A stretch of DNA of 64,000 bases from Avena insularis (Eukaryota > Streptophyta > Magnoliopsida > Poales > Poaceae): positions 202,994,941-203,058,940 of the forward strand of contig CM042684.1 in assembly GCA_023614405.1 (NCBI GenBank), written 5' to 3'. Position numbers and translations under genes: made by a program. Shown here piece after piece: positions 36,101 through 46,774 of this stretch (positions are counted from its first letter, which is position 1; each line of letters begins with the position of its first letter). Below the pieces are notes generated by a model, which worked only from the letters and a program-made list of their open reading frames with translations, was not told the origin of the DNA and made no database searches.

Positions 36101-36614
36101 GGTTGCAAAACACATGTTTTATTGAGCCATTTGAAGGTGTATACATTGGTGTGACCATCATGTTGAGCAGCCTTGTCAAATTTCCATGGTCGACCAAGAA
36201 GGATGTGGCAAACTGTCATAGGAACCACATCACACTCCACCGTATCTTTGTAAGGACCAATGGCGAAGGAGACCGATACAGTATGCTTGATCTTCACGGA
36301 CCCTTGGTCACTTAGCCATTGCACATGGTAGGGGTGCTTGTGCGGATGGAGGGTGAGGTTGATCTTCTCACACAACTCGGTGCTAGCAAGGTTGTGGCAA
36401 CTCCCTCCGTCAATGATCACCTTGATAGATTTGCCATTGATGCCGGCTCGTGTTTGGAAGATATTGGAGCGTTGGTCTTCATCTCTTGTGCTTGAGTGGT
36501 CAAGATCCTTGTGACGACAAGCGATGGACTTGCGTCATGTTCACACATGAGGAGTTCTTGATCATCTTCCACTCGCTGCCTTGCCATTGCTTCCTTGACA
36601 TGGGCATCAAACTC
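33171..36614 (-). mobile_element. Second family B internal region (B2), 5' part lost
   Basis: Directly continuous with the LTR at 32195-33170, in the same orientation as B1. It covers PPT, integrase, RNase H, RT, protease and the linker up to the end of gag. It is cut at 36614 by copia element D; the remainder of gag, leader and 5' LTR is not in the window. The flank aactc at 36610-36614 would be the D target site. Confidence 0.85.
33171..36614 (-). pseudogene. Protease and pol region of B2
   Basis: Protease region MIIDGGSCHNLASTELCEK at 36420. RT starts HRIDLIPGAPLPNRVAYRTN (35796-35251). A frameshift next to the catalytic YFDD occurs near 35260 and a TGA near 35180. The long open frame 35126-33168 (652 codons) covers the end of RT, all of RNase H ([16 protein letters not shown]), the integrase zinc finger (MGHFGRNKT...CTTCVQAK), the core ([24 protein letters not shown]) and the C-terminal domain ([13 protein letters not shown]). 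It is better preserved than B1. The frame stops just past the PPT, whose 9-G run puts the LTR-encoded tail in another frame. Confidence 0.9.
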
Positions 36615-38269
36615 TGTTGGGTCCGCAGCATAGAAAACAAAAAAATTCCTACGGTGTGAACTACACGCCAAGATCTATCTACTAGGTACAAAGCAACCGG
36701 GTGGACATAAATCCATAGAGAACTTACCCTCGAAGACAACGAGCTTTGTTAACGAGTAGGAACTCGTGGTTGATGTAGTCGTACACTTGCCGATCTCAAG
36801 ATCGTGAGGAAGTCCGAGCGCTGCAACTCAGCAGCGCATCCGCACTCGCACACACGTTCAAGCCACCGGACAACCTCCACTTCCTCGCTCCAGCGATCCA
36901 GTGGAAGAAGCAACTCCTTCTAGACGAAATGCCACCGGGAACATGTATCTCGCTAATCCGAGACCATGGGGGAATAATTCTAGAGGGGGAGAGAGATCCT
37001 TCACAAGGAGGTGTGTGGATGAAGGAGGGAATGGGTGGCCTTTTAGAGGAGGAGGGGGGTGCCCCCTCTCTCCATGGCTGGCGCATGGGGGGTGACCCCT
37101 CACCTCCCCCATTCATGTGGTGGTAACTCCTCCACATTAAAATGCCTCTTCACATTCCCTTTTAAAGTCTCCACTTTAAATGCATTAAGTTTCTCCAAAT
37201 TTAATGCTCTCTCATTTAATAAAACTCTTTTATTAAATTTATTCAGAATTTTGTTAATTACTTTAATTAACAAACATTCACATATAGACCCTTGCAATAT
37301 TTCAATATCACATGCAGAACCACCTTCTGCAATTTCACCCGAAACAATTTCCGGTTTCTATTGAAACAATTCTTGCGCTTTGCAATTCTTTCGTCTGAAA
37401 CATATGTGCTCCAAAATGGTGTCCGGTAACTCTTAAGTGTGCCACCCTACGGTTCGTGAATAATGCAGACATGATTGAGACCCTTCTCCGATCAATAATC
37501 AGCATGGGACACGGAGATCCGTCTTGACTCCTACACATTCAACGATGACTCCTATGATCGTGAGAACCTTTAACGCTTGTAACTAAATCCCTTTGTCTCT
37601 CGATATATTACATGTCCGAGATTCGATCATCGGTATCTCCATACCTAGTTTGATCTCATTACCGACATGCACTCTTTTCTTGTTCCCGTGATATAACATT
37701 CTAGTGATCACATCACTTGCTTGCAAGCTATCCTGATGTGATATCACCGAGAGGGCCCAGAGTATATCTATCCATCATCTGGATTGACAAATTCCACTCT
37801 TGATCCATGAGACTCAACATAACACCTTCGTAGCACTGAACCCATCTTTATAGTCACCCTGTTACGGTGTGATGTTTGATGTTATCAAGATACTCTTCCG
37901 GTGTTAGCAATTAACATGATCTCATGGTCTAAGGATAAAGATTACTTCGTATGATGTTATAGCAATATAAACACAATGACTTGATCGTAATGCTATACTT
38001 CGGATGAATGTTCATCACATCATTCCACCAATGGTGTGACCTTGTTATTAACAACATCCAATGTCCATGATCAGGAAACCTTGATCATCCTGTTAATCAA
38101 CAAGCTAGTCTATAAGAGAGGCATGACTAGGAACCCTTTTTGTTTATTAAACACACATGTATTGATGTTTCCTATCAATACAATTATAGCATGTAAAATA
38201 AACATCTATCATATACAAGGAATACATAATAACAACTTTATTATTGCCTCTCAGGGCATATTTCCTTCA
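36615..38269 (-). repeat. 3' LTR of D
   Basis: 1655 bp. Sense strand starts TGAAGGAAATATGCCC (38269) and ends gctgcggacccaaca (36615). The PPT gtgcaagtgggagac abuts it. It shares blocks with the E LTRs and with the old fragment at 6250-6885. ORFs at 36796-37137 are GC-rich chance frames near the transcript-start region. Confidence 0.88.
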
Positions 38270-38284
38270 GTCTCCCACTTGCAC
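38270..38284 (-). other. Polypurine tract of D
   Basis: Sense-strand gtgcaagtgggagac adjoins the LTR start. It is identical to that of H. Confidence 0.85.
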
Positions 38285-38302
38285 TAGAGACAATAATCTA
38301 GT

Positions 38303-41030
38303 TCACATAGTGATTAATCTAACACCCATGGAGTTCTGGTGTTGATCATGTTTTGCCCTAGGGAGTACTTTAGTCAACGGATCTGCTACATTCAGGTCTG
38401 TGTGCACTTTAGAAATCTTTATATCTCTATCCTTGACATGCTCGCGGATGGAGTGAAACCGGCGCTTAATATGCTTGGAATTCTTGTGAGACCTTGGTTC
38501 CTTTGCGTTGGCTATGGCTCCATTGTTGTCACAACAGATAACCATCGGGTCCAACGCACTGGGTACCACACCCAGTTCCGTTATGAACTCCTTCATCCAA
38601 ACCGCTTCCTGCACTGCTTCTGAAGCAGCAACATATTCCGCCTCCGTTGTTGATCCAGCCACCACAGGTTGTTTGGAGCTCCTCCAACTAACTGCTGCTC
38701 CATTCAAGAGAAATATGTATCCGGATTGAGACTTAGAGTCATCCGGATCAGTGTCAAAGCTAGCATCGACATAACACTTAGCGACTAGCTCTTCTTCACC
38801 TCCGTATATAAGAAACATATCCTTAGTTCTTCTCAAGTACTTAAGGATATTCTTAACCGCTATCCAGTGTTCCGAACCTGGATCAGATTGGTACCTACTA
38901 GTCAAACTAATAGCATGTGCCACATCGGTCTTCTACATAGCATGTCATACATTATAGAGCCTATGGCTAAGGCATAGGGGATCTTATCCATTATCTCTCT
39001 TTCTTCTCCGGACTTTGAGTCTTACTCAATGTCTTGCCTTGCAACATAGGTAAGAACCCCTTCTTACTTCCGTCCATATTAAACTTCTTTAATATCTTAT
39101 CAAGGTATGTACTCTACGATAGCCCAATTAGGCGTCTTGATCTATCTCTATAGATTTTAATGCCTAATATATATGAAGCTTCACCAAGGTCCTTCATCGA
39201 AAATTTGCTGTTTAGATAACTTTTAACACTGTTTAAAAGATCTAAATCATTTCCAATCAATAATATGTCATCCACATATAATATCAGAAATGCCACATTG
39301 CTCCCACTCACTTTCTTGTAAATACAAGCCTCTCCATAAGTTTGGACAAATCCAAACTCTTTGATCACCTCATCAAAGCGGAGATTCCAACTTCGTGATG
39401 CTTGCTTCAGTCCATAGATGGATCGCTGAAGTTTGCACACCTTATTAGCATCCTTAGGATCGACAAAACCCTTAGGTTGTATCATATACAACTCTTCTTC
39501 AATCTTACCATTGAGGAACACAGTTTTGACATCCATCTGCCATATTTCATAATCGAAATATGCAGCAATTGCTAACATAATCCTAACCGACTTAATCATC
39601 GCTACGGGAGAGAATGTATCATCGTAGTCAACTCCTTGAATTTGTTGAAACCCCTTTGCGACAAGTCGAGCCTTATAGATGGTCACATTACCATCAGCAT
39701 CAGTTTTCCTTTTGAAAATCCATTTATTCTCAACGGCCTTTCGGTCATGAGGTAAGTCCACCAAGGTCCAAACCTGGTTTTCGTACATGGATTCCATCTC
39801 GGATTTCATGGATTCTATCCATTTGTTGGAATCCGGGCTCATCATCGCTTCTTCATACGTCGCAGGGTCATCCATTTCATCAACCATGAAATTCATAACA
39901 GGATTGTCGTACAGTTCAGGAGTTGCACGTGTCCTGCTTGACCTGCGAGGTTCGGTAGTGTCCTCTTTCAGAGTTTCATGATCAATATCATTAGCTCTCT
40001 CTTCATTAGGTGAAGTCAACTCCGAAACAACTTCTGGAGCTGTGTTACTCGCCATTTCATGAAGATAAGGTTCAATAACCTCTTTGAGTTCTACCTTCCG
40101 ACTACTCACACCTTTCGCGAGAAACTCCTTCTCAAGAAAGGATCCATTCTTGGCAACAAAGACCTTGCCCTTGGATCTGTGATAGAAGGTATACCCAATC
40201 GTTTCCTTGGGTATCCTATGAAGACGCATTTTTCCGCTTTGGGTTTGAGTTTATCCAGTTGAAGTTTCTTCACATAAATATCGCATCCCCAAACTTTAAG
40301 AAATGACAGCTTAGGTTTGTTTCCAAACCATAATTCATACGGTGTCTTCTCAACGGATTTAGATGGTGCCCGATTTAAAGTGAATGCAGCTGTTTCCAGT
40401 GCATAACCCCAAAATGACAGTGGCAAGTCAGTCAGAGACATCATAGATCGAACCATATCCAATAAATTACGATTACGACGTTCTGACACACCATTATGTT
40501 GTGTTCCGGCAGGCGTGAGTTGTGAAACTATTCCACAGTCTTTCATATGTGTGCTAAACTCGTAACTAAGATACTCTCCTCCACGGTCGGACCGCAAAAA
40601 TTTGATCTTTCTGTTACGATGATTTTCCACTTCATTCTGAAATTCTTTGAACTTTTCAAAAGTTTCAGACTTGTGTTTCATCAAATAGATATACCCATAT
40701 CTACTCAAATCATCCGTGAAAGTAACAAAATAACGATATCCACCTCGCGCCGACATACTCATTGGTCCACACACATCAGTATGTATGATTTCCAATAGAT
40801 CTGTCGCCCGTTCCATTGAACCAGAAAACGGCGTTCTAGTCATCTTGCCCATAAGGCATGGCTCACATGTATCAAATGATTCAAAATCAAGTGATTCCAA
40901 AAGTCCATCAGAATGGAGTTTCTTCATGCGTTTAACGCCAATATGACCTAGACGGCAGTGCCACGTATATGTAGATATATCATTATCAAGTTTAATGACA
41001 AGTGCATGCGATGCACTACAAATGATATGT
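38303..41030 (-). pseudogene. Copia pol of D: integrase, RT, RNase H
   Basis: Integrase: HCRLGHIGVKRMKK near 40950, CEPCLMGKMTRTPF, YLMKHKSETF, and the core end GTQHNGVSERRNRNLLD (40927-40106). RT: NQVWTLVDLPHDRKAVENKW, KARLVAKGFQQIQGVDYDDT, then the catalytic YVDDILLIGND (40229-39114, 371 open codons). RNase H: TEAEYVAASEAVQEAVWMKEF and HTDLNVADPLTK (38923-38303). Frames change near 40150 and 38935, and a stop lies at 39114-39116 within LIGLS. Upstream of the zinc region the sequence stops resembling copia around 41030. It is non-functional because it is truncated and frameshifted. Confidence 0.9.
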
Positions 41031-41806
41031 GAATGGGAATAGGGAAGATAAAGGAAACTTGTGGTTTAGCAGATATTGATAGAGGGAAGCGCTTCTCATG
41101 TTGATTTGGATCCAAATAAGTCGTCATAACACTATATTATCTACTACACTACTGCACTTGCTAGGTTATCTAATCTATCTTTATTCTTTTAAAAACCAAT
41201 CAACTTATCCACTGCCTATTCAAGATTGGCAAACTATTCTCTCATATTCCATTGATAATGAATCTTCAAACAATCCAGGCAACAAAACTTTAATCTTCCA
41301 TGCTAACATTATATTAAACTCAAACTTTAATGCCAAAACGAAACTCTTCAACTTTCACCTCATTTGTCCAATGACGTAACCTAAATATATAAATATATCA
41401 ATCTGACACCTTTATCACGTAATTCACGTGTTTAATGAACTAGCATGGAATATAAAATATCAAATATTTCACTTATAGTGATGAATCAATCAACCATGAA
41501 GATTCTCTCTCTCAATAGTCAACTACCAACAATAATGGGACAGAAGAAAATTTTGCAAGCCTCTCATGGCAATGGCCTACCAACACAGGAGATAAAGAAT
41601 AAAATATAGCGAAAGCGTAAATGCGGTATATGACACAAACCCATTCTATTGTGCACCAGTGTGTCAAGTTTTAAGTTGTTAAAATTTGAAATCAAGTTTT
41701 GTTTTGTTTAGTTTAAAAAAGACAAGTGTTAGTTGTTCATGATGTTAGCAAAATATCCTATTTATTATTATTCTACTCCAGAGACCTAAAGCCTAGGCTC
41801 TAATAC
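41031..41806 (-). other. Leader remnant of element G, no gene
   Basis: AT-rich non-coding sequence ending, in front of F, in taggctctaatac. That is the complement of the distal part of a PBS, TGGTATTAGAGCC. The proximal part (caac) lies at 47661-47664 after F, next to the G LTR. So this is the untranslated leader of minus-strand element G, cut on its left by the junction with D. No ORF with a recognisable domain is present. Confidence 0.6.
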
Positions 41807-42527
41807 TGATGTAGCCCGTCCTGCGGACGCTACTACATCTACAACGCCAAGTCCCCAAGATCGTCCCCAAGTCATCCAAAGAAGATGGACTAGGGGCAAC
41901 CAGCTCTAGAACCAGAGTCTCCGCTGTCATCGCCCCGGAGAGTCCGCCCTAGCCGGAGTGTCCGGCCAGATCCAGCCGTCTAGGCCCTTGGCCCATGTAC
42001 CCCTCTATTCCGCACCAAACCCTAGTTTTATGCCCAAACTACCCCTGAACTTGTGGTTGGCCTATAAATAAAGCCCCCACCCCTCATTGTATCCCTTAGG
42101 CATAGATGATAGACTAAAGACAACCCCCTTTGTGGAATCTTTAGTTTTGCCTCATCCCCTTCTACCAAAGGGGATCGACTATCGTCACCACCTCGTTGGA
42201 GTTTGCATCGCGCCTCCCTCATTGTACAAGGCCTTGGCATCGGTGTCCCTTTGCCAAGGTGTCAAGACCCTCTCCAAGGTGTTCGTCCCTCTCTGCGTGG
42301 GATCAAGGGAGCACGTTGACCAATCTTTCCTTGTGAGGATTCTATCGGACCGGTGGCCACCAGTGAGAGCAATCGGCCTTGTATCGTGTGTGTTTTGCGT
42401 GTGTTCATCGTGTTCTTCGCGAGGTGTGCGTCCGCTTCCGCTACCTTCTTCCTTTCCCCTCGCTTTCCCATCGATTTAACCACGAGATCCATAAAGATCT
42501 AGCCACCCATGGGGCTACGCCATAACA
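41807..42527 (+). repeat. 5' LTR of F
   Basis: 721 bp, TGATGTAGCCCG to cgccataaca. About 160 bp shorter than the 3' LTR: a block in the palindrome region is missing (join near 41975). TATA box ctataaata at 42062-42070. The rest is collinear with the 3' LTR with a modest number of substitutions. Confidence 0.9.
42062..42070 (+). promoter_or_regulatory. TATA box of the F 5' LTR
   Basis: ctataaata within ttggcctataaataaag. Family B has ggcctatatatag followed by a similar cccccac block, at 53319-53328. Confidence 0.6.
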
Positions 42528-42529
42528 TC

Positions 42530-42542
42530 TGGTATCAACAAC
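42530..42542 (+). other. Primer-binding site of F
   Basis: tggtatcaacaac, two bases after the LTR. It resembles the B site tggtatcaagagc with two changes near the end. Confidence 0.8.
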
Positions 42543-43946
42543 TTTTGGTTGCCACGGATTTCTCCTTGATTTGGTCTTTTTCCCCATAAATCCGAAAATC
42601 CCCAAAAAATAGCCCCAATTTCGTGTTTTGGATCGATCTATGATTTGAGTGCGTTTTGGCAGGTTTTGATCCATGGATTACTTGCTAAACTTGTTGATCT
42701 ACCTTCCCCTGCGTTTCCATAGCCTAATTCCTTGATTTCCCCCATCAATTTGAGGTTTTGGTTCGAGTTTTTCCGCCAAAATTCGTCCTATTCATGTTCT
42801 GGAAGTTCGGGTTCGACCGGACCGGACTGTCCGACCTAAACCGACCGGAATATCCGCCCCACCGGAGTATCCGGCATAAATTAACCGGAATCTCCGCCCC
42901 GGCCGGACTGTCCGGCCTGCGCGCCCCGGACTGTCCGCCCCCTGCAGACAGAAAAAACTGTTTCACCGTTTTGAGCATAACTTTTGCATACGAACTTGGA
43001 TTTTGGTGTTCTTTAGCTCATTTTGAAGTGTAGAAGGAGCTCTACATAATCATATCCGTGGTTCATGCTATATACTGCATCCAAATTCCGTGAGCAAGGC
43101 GGAATCCACCAATAAAGGGTGAAGATCGGCGAGGAAAGGTATAAAAATTCCGCGACTTCTCCCCACTTGCATCCCTTTGTGAGCCACACTATCTTTGCAT
43201 TCAACAAACACCTATTGAGAATAGTTCCTCCTATGATTGCTTGGGCTATGCATATTTGATACCTTGTAGAATTCCGAGCAAAAGTTGTGAGCGCGCTATC
43301 TCATATAGTTATCTTGTATAGTTGTTGGCACAAGAAAGAGGCAAGTGAAAAAGAAAGAAAAAGAGAAAAAAATAGAAAAAGAAAAAGAAGAAAAAGAAAA
43401 AGAAAGAAACAAGTGACTCATATAATAGGAAGCGCAAGCTCGATGAACATCAAATAGGTGGTACTTATTGTGCATATCTTGTAGCCCACCAATTTATTGC
43501 AATCGAACTAACGTCTCTCCTTGCACTTGTGCAACAAGAGCTTATAGTCTTCGCTAGGTCATCATTTGGTTCTTAGCTCACTTTCTCCGTCGCACAAGTT
43601 CCATTATCACACCGTGTGTGTTTTCTTGTACATAATTCCTATCTTGTGGATTAACTTGTTTTGCTTCGTGATCATCGTGGTTCTTTACTTGCCATTACAA
43701 CATCTTGAGTTCAGATTGTTCTTGGACATGCCACCTTCCATACCCATCCACCATAAGATTTCTGTGTGTGTGTGTGTTTTTAGTGGTTAGTTGGTTTTGA
43801 TGTTCCGCGTGAACTTCACTTTGCTTGGTTTTGATTTCTCTCAAGTGTTGCCACTTGCACGATACTATCTTCCAAGGTAAAGTAAGGTTTGACGTTGCAT
43901 TCCTAACCCCTACCACTTCTATATACACCACTTGGTCTTGTGAAAC
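42543..43946 (+). promoter_or_regulatory. Untranslated leader of F
   Basis: Contains the palindrome cluster (42817-42939) and a purine tract (43336-43412) made of aag and aaaag units. At 43513-43560 is a block (gtctctccttgca, then caacaagagctta and agtctt-gctagg) that matches the B3 leader at 62941-62987. The order is the same as in B. A short (gt)n run lies at 43762-43776. No credible ORF precedes 43947. Confidence 0.75.
42817..42939 (+). repeat. Palindrome cluster in the F leader (CCGGACTGTCCGG type)
   Basis: At least five units of the form ccgga-n3-tccg, with variants ccggactgtccgg, ccggagtatccgg and ccggaatatccg. The LTR clusters of F (41935-41966, 46893-47036) use ccggagtgtccgg. The unit differs from those of B and C. 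Confidence 0.85.
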
Positions 43947-44618
43947 ATGTCTAGGGACTCCGGAACCGAGGATGATTTCTATGAAGAATCCATGATGAGC
44001 CACAATGCATATGCCTCCACAAGCATGGATGACATGAAGGATCACTACACCAACAATGGCTCCACATGCTTGGGTCATATGGAGTTCTACAACAACAATA
44101 ACTCCCCAAGCATGGACAACTTCAAGCGTGACATGGACAACGACTTCGCCAAAACCATGAGCATGATGGCCAAGACTAATGATGCTTTGTGCTCATTACA
44201 GCGCCTCACCAAGAAGAGTGCCAAGGCCAAGGAACATCGTCGCGAGCGTCATGTGGATGACCAAGTGCGCCATCTACATCAACCTTTGGCAAGGCACGCC
44301 AATGACCTCCGTCGACACCATCATAAGGCACCTTCAACTACTCGTTCCACCACCAAAATGGCACCAAGAGCAAGCTCCCCTCCACATCATCAAGCTTCAG
44401 TGCCAAGACTTGACATCCTATATGACGCATGCAACTTCATGGATGAGGAAGACGAATACCTCTACTTCGCCAAGTTGGATGAGTACGTCAAGAGGACTAC
44501 ACAAGCCAAGGTGCAAGAGGGCGACGACAAGGTCAAGAATGGTGAGCATGGGATTTTCCCTTCACCAAAGGAGGCGCATGGAGTTGAGAGAACCGATCCC
44601 CCCTACATGCTTGAGTGA
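43947..44618 (+). CDS. Gag-position ORF of F, unknown protein
   Basis: 223 codons from ATG 43947. The N-terminus is acidic with Met, His and Asn (MSRDSGTEDDFYEESMM), followed by a helical stretch (RDMDNDFAKTMSMMAKTND), a basic His/Arg-rich middle (RRERHVDDQVRHLHQ) and a Ser/Pro/His linker. An acidic EEDEYLYFAKLDEYVKRTTQ region might be a remote remnant of a gag core, by loose resemblance to the PEEYLSW region of B; this is a guess. There is no CCHC knuckle. Its position directly after the leader matches gag of B. The last ~10 codons look like a frameshift, because the adjacent frame continues into the next coding block. Confidence 0.6.
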   Translation: MSRDSGTEDDFYEESMMSHNAYASTSMDDMKDHYTNNGSTCLGHMEFYNNNNSPSMDNFKRDMDNDFAKTMSMMAKTNDALCSLQRLTKKSAKAKEHRRERHVDDQVRHLHQPLARHANDLRRHHHKAPSTTRSTTKMAPRASSPPHHQASVPRLDILYDACNFMDEEDEYLYFAKLDEYVKRTTQAKVQEGDDKVKNGEHGIFPSPKEAHGVERTDPPYMLE

Positions 44619-46475
44619 TGATGTGGTACCAATCCCATGTGAATATGATAGCCACTTAGCCCACTTGAGTGAAAACAAGAGTGAGATGAGTGACTCCACC
44701 ATACGTGAGATTGAGTGCTTCCACTTGGAGGGCATGAGTGATACACCTAGTGAGTTGAGAGTGATAGTTGATAGGTCATGTGAGACCACTTTGATTTCTA
44801 ACGACTTACCCTCTACCTCTAGTGTGTTTCCTCATGTTGTGCTAGGTTCCATGGATCAAGTAGCGCCAAGCTTGGAGATGATGATGCCTCCGACCGAGTA
44901 GATGAACATGGTGGATGAAGTTGAAACCATCCCCATATTGGATGAAGAAGTTGCCCACATGGAGGCCAATACTACCACAACACCCACTTCATTGGGAGGT
45001 ATGAACAAGGTAAAAATAAGGGTGTTGATGATGCCATGATCCCACTAGTGGACATGACGATTTGTGATGACTTGCATGCTATGGATGATACTTGTGACAT
45101 GACATATGTTCCATTCTTATTCCCATGTGTTGATATTGCTATGCATCATGATGACCATGTGGATTCCTTTTATTGTCATGATATTGCCATAGACATGATA
45201 TGCTCTAAATGTTATGTTGATGACATCATTGCTTACACTTTGTTGAACAATTGCTCTTTCCAATGTTTTGGTTGCAATGATGATGATAACGGTACCCCTA
45301 GGCCCATGCTTTGTCATGAGTGTTTTACAATTTCTCCCATTGCTTGCAATATGGATGATTACTCTTTCACTTGCAACAATAATTATTATATGATTTCTAT
45401 TAAGATGGCCCCCATAGCTTTCTAAAATTTTGGAGATTTTGGTAAATGCCATGGTAAGCATGTTCACCGCTTGCATACTCACCATGCACCTATGTTACAC
45501 TTGCTTGGCACTGATGGTGATGTGCACAAGAAGAGATACGTCATGATGGATGATGTGTTTCTCTACCATGCACACACGTTCTTCCTTCTGTGTTTAATGT
45601 GTGTAGGTACCCGCACAAGAATGTTAACCTCGGTTGAGCACGAGTTGACAAAAAGAGCTCTAGAGAGCATCCCCCAAGTGAGTTCAAGATCGAACCCAGC
45701 TCTAATACCTTTCGCATGCTTTGCATCTTTCATGTTGACAAATTGCTCTTTCCTATGGTTTGATTGCAAGCATGTTAATGGTATTCTTTCACCTTGTGAC
45801 AATCATGTATTGTTGCTATTGGATATTGATGCTTTGTGTGTTGCAACAATAATGTTGAACAATTTCTCTTTCCGATGTTTTGTGTGCAACCATAATGCCA
45901 TTTTGAGCATGTATTGTCATGAGAGCTTCCAAGTCTCTCGTATAGTTGTTGCAACAAACATAAGGACCACTTGATATTTCATTTGGTTTGTTTGCAAACT
46001 TGTTTCTTTTACTTCTGCTTGTGATATTCATACCCACATGATATTTGCTTTTGATGATTTGTGCATGGCATCTAACATATCGAACAATTTATCTTTCCAA
46101 TGGTTAGTTTGCACACATAATGATGTTGTTTTGGATATTCTTCCTCTTGTGTTTTTGCCGAATTCTCCTATCCTTGCATCAAAGATGTTGACCAATATTT
46201 TAGTCCATTGCTTCGAGTGCCACACTAAGAAGTTATATGGAGTTTTTGAGTTCCCACATTTGGATGATGTTCAATTAACTTCCATGCACTTTCACCTTGC
46301 ATATGCATTCCGTTTGCTATACTTGAGTTGTGGTAATAGTGTTGTGAACAAGAATGGACATGCCACAAATGACATGATCCTCTATCACACACAAACATAT
46401 TTTGCTTGGTCTTTGTTGTGTGAAGGTACAATTGCTTACGCGTCAACCTCTATGGACCATAAGTTGACAAGATGA
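44580..46475 (+). pseudogene. Long Cys-motif ORF region of F, unknown function
   Basis: About 630 codons of coding-like sequence, broken by a frameshift at about 44590, TAG at 44899, a frameshift near 45020, TAA at 45423, TGA at 45972 and TGA at 46473. The first part is acidic (CEYDSHLAHLSENKSEMSD, SCETTLISNDLPSTSS). The second part is rich in Cys, His, Phe and Asp, with a motif repeated at least five times, of the type MLTNCSF-x-CF-x-C (see the separate repeat entry). I see no protease, RT or integrase motif. Similar frames occur as hypothetical proteins in wheat-group genomes as far as I recall, but I know of no assigned function. The regularity of the repeat suggests past selection on the protein. 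Confidence 0.6.
45240..46226 (+). repeat. Degenerate repeated Cys module in F protein
   Basis: All copies are in one frame: LLNNCSFQCFGCNDD at 45240, MLTNCSFLWFDCKH at 45732, MLNNFSFRCFVCNHN at 45852, ISNNLSFQWLVCTHN at 46077 and MLTNILVHCFECHTK at 46185. The consensus is ML-N-N-x-SF-x-CF-x-C-x-H-N. Spacing is about 37-74 residues in the last four, longer after the first. Confidence 0.7.
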
Positions 46476-46623
46476 ATCGAAGAGAGTTACATATGGCTGC
46501 CCTTCAACAAGCTATCTATACACCATAAGGTAACCTCCTTCTACTTGAGGACTCATGCTATAATTCTCACGAATTGGCTACTCTTTGAGTGTTGCTTCGA
46601 TTTTGTTGTGAGCTTTAGGCTTC

Positions 46624-46774
46624 ATGGAAGGTGAAGGAACATTGAAGAGTTGCCACATCAAGCTTCTCAAGGACGACTATATGGTGAACCCCAGGATCAA
46701 AAAGGTCTCTCGATATCATCTTCTTAGTGATGAGCATGAAGAGTCGAGGACGACTCTTTTTGAAGGGGGGGAGA
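46624..46774 (+). pseudogene. Remnant of a B-type polyprotein C-terminus in F
   Basis: An open frame begins at 46624 and includes HEESRTTLFEGGEMMQPILR-TLLHL. B1 has [20 protein letters not shown] at the same position relative to PPT and LTR. The frame continues across the PPT into the LTR, ending at 47079. It shows that F descends from a pol-bearing element related to B, or acquired its 3' end from one. Confidence 0.7.
46762..46774 (+). other. Polypurine tract of F
   Basis: gaaggggggg followed by aga directly before the TGATGCAGCCC LTR start; the G run is 7 long. Confidence 0.85.

Larger units (their letters stand above)
36615..41030 (-). mobile_element. Ty1/copia element D (BARE/Angela/WIS type), 5' half missing
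   Basis: 3' LTR 36615-38269, PPT at 38270, RNase H, RT, integrase and the start of the integrase zinc region, ending at an abrupt junction near 41030. Gag, protease and 5' LTR are absent. It breaks the B2 gag linker (sequence continuous in B1 near 28945-28975). The coding part is the best preserved copia pol in the window. The right boundary is approximate. Confidence 0.85.

Noticed and set aside
36796..37137. Proline-rich ORFs in both strands near 36800-37360
   Set aside because: They are in the R/U5 part of the D LTR and have no counterpart in the E LTRs beyond composition.
43336..43412. Purine tract as a microsatellite only
   Set aside because: It is imperfect, and its position is matched by purine-rich tracts in the B and C leaders, so it is reported as part of the leader.
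44179..44600. Plus-strand frame beginning MMLCAHYSASPRR
   Set aside because: Until about 44590 this is a shadow of the gag-position ORF of F. Only its later part (44600-44901) is treated as coding, by frameshift.
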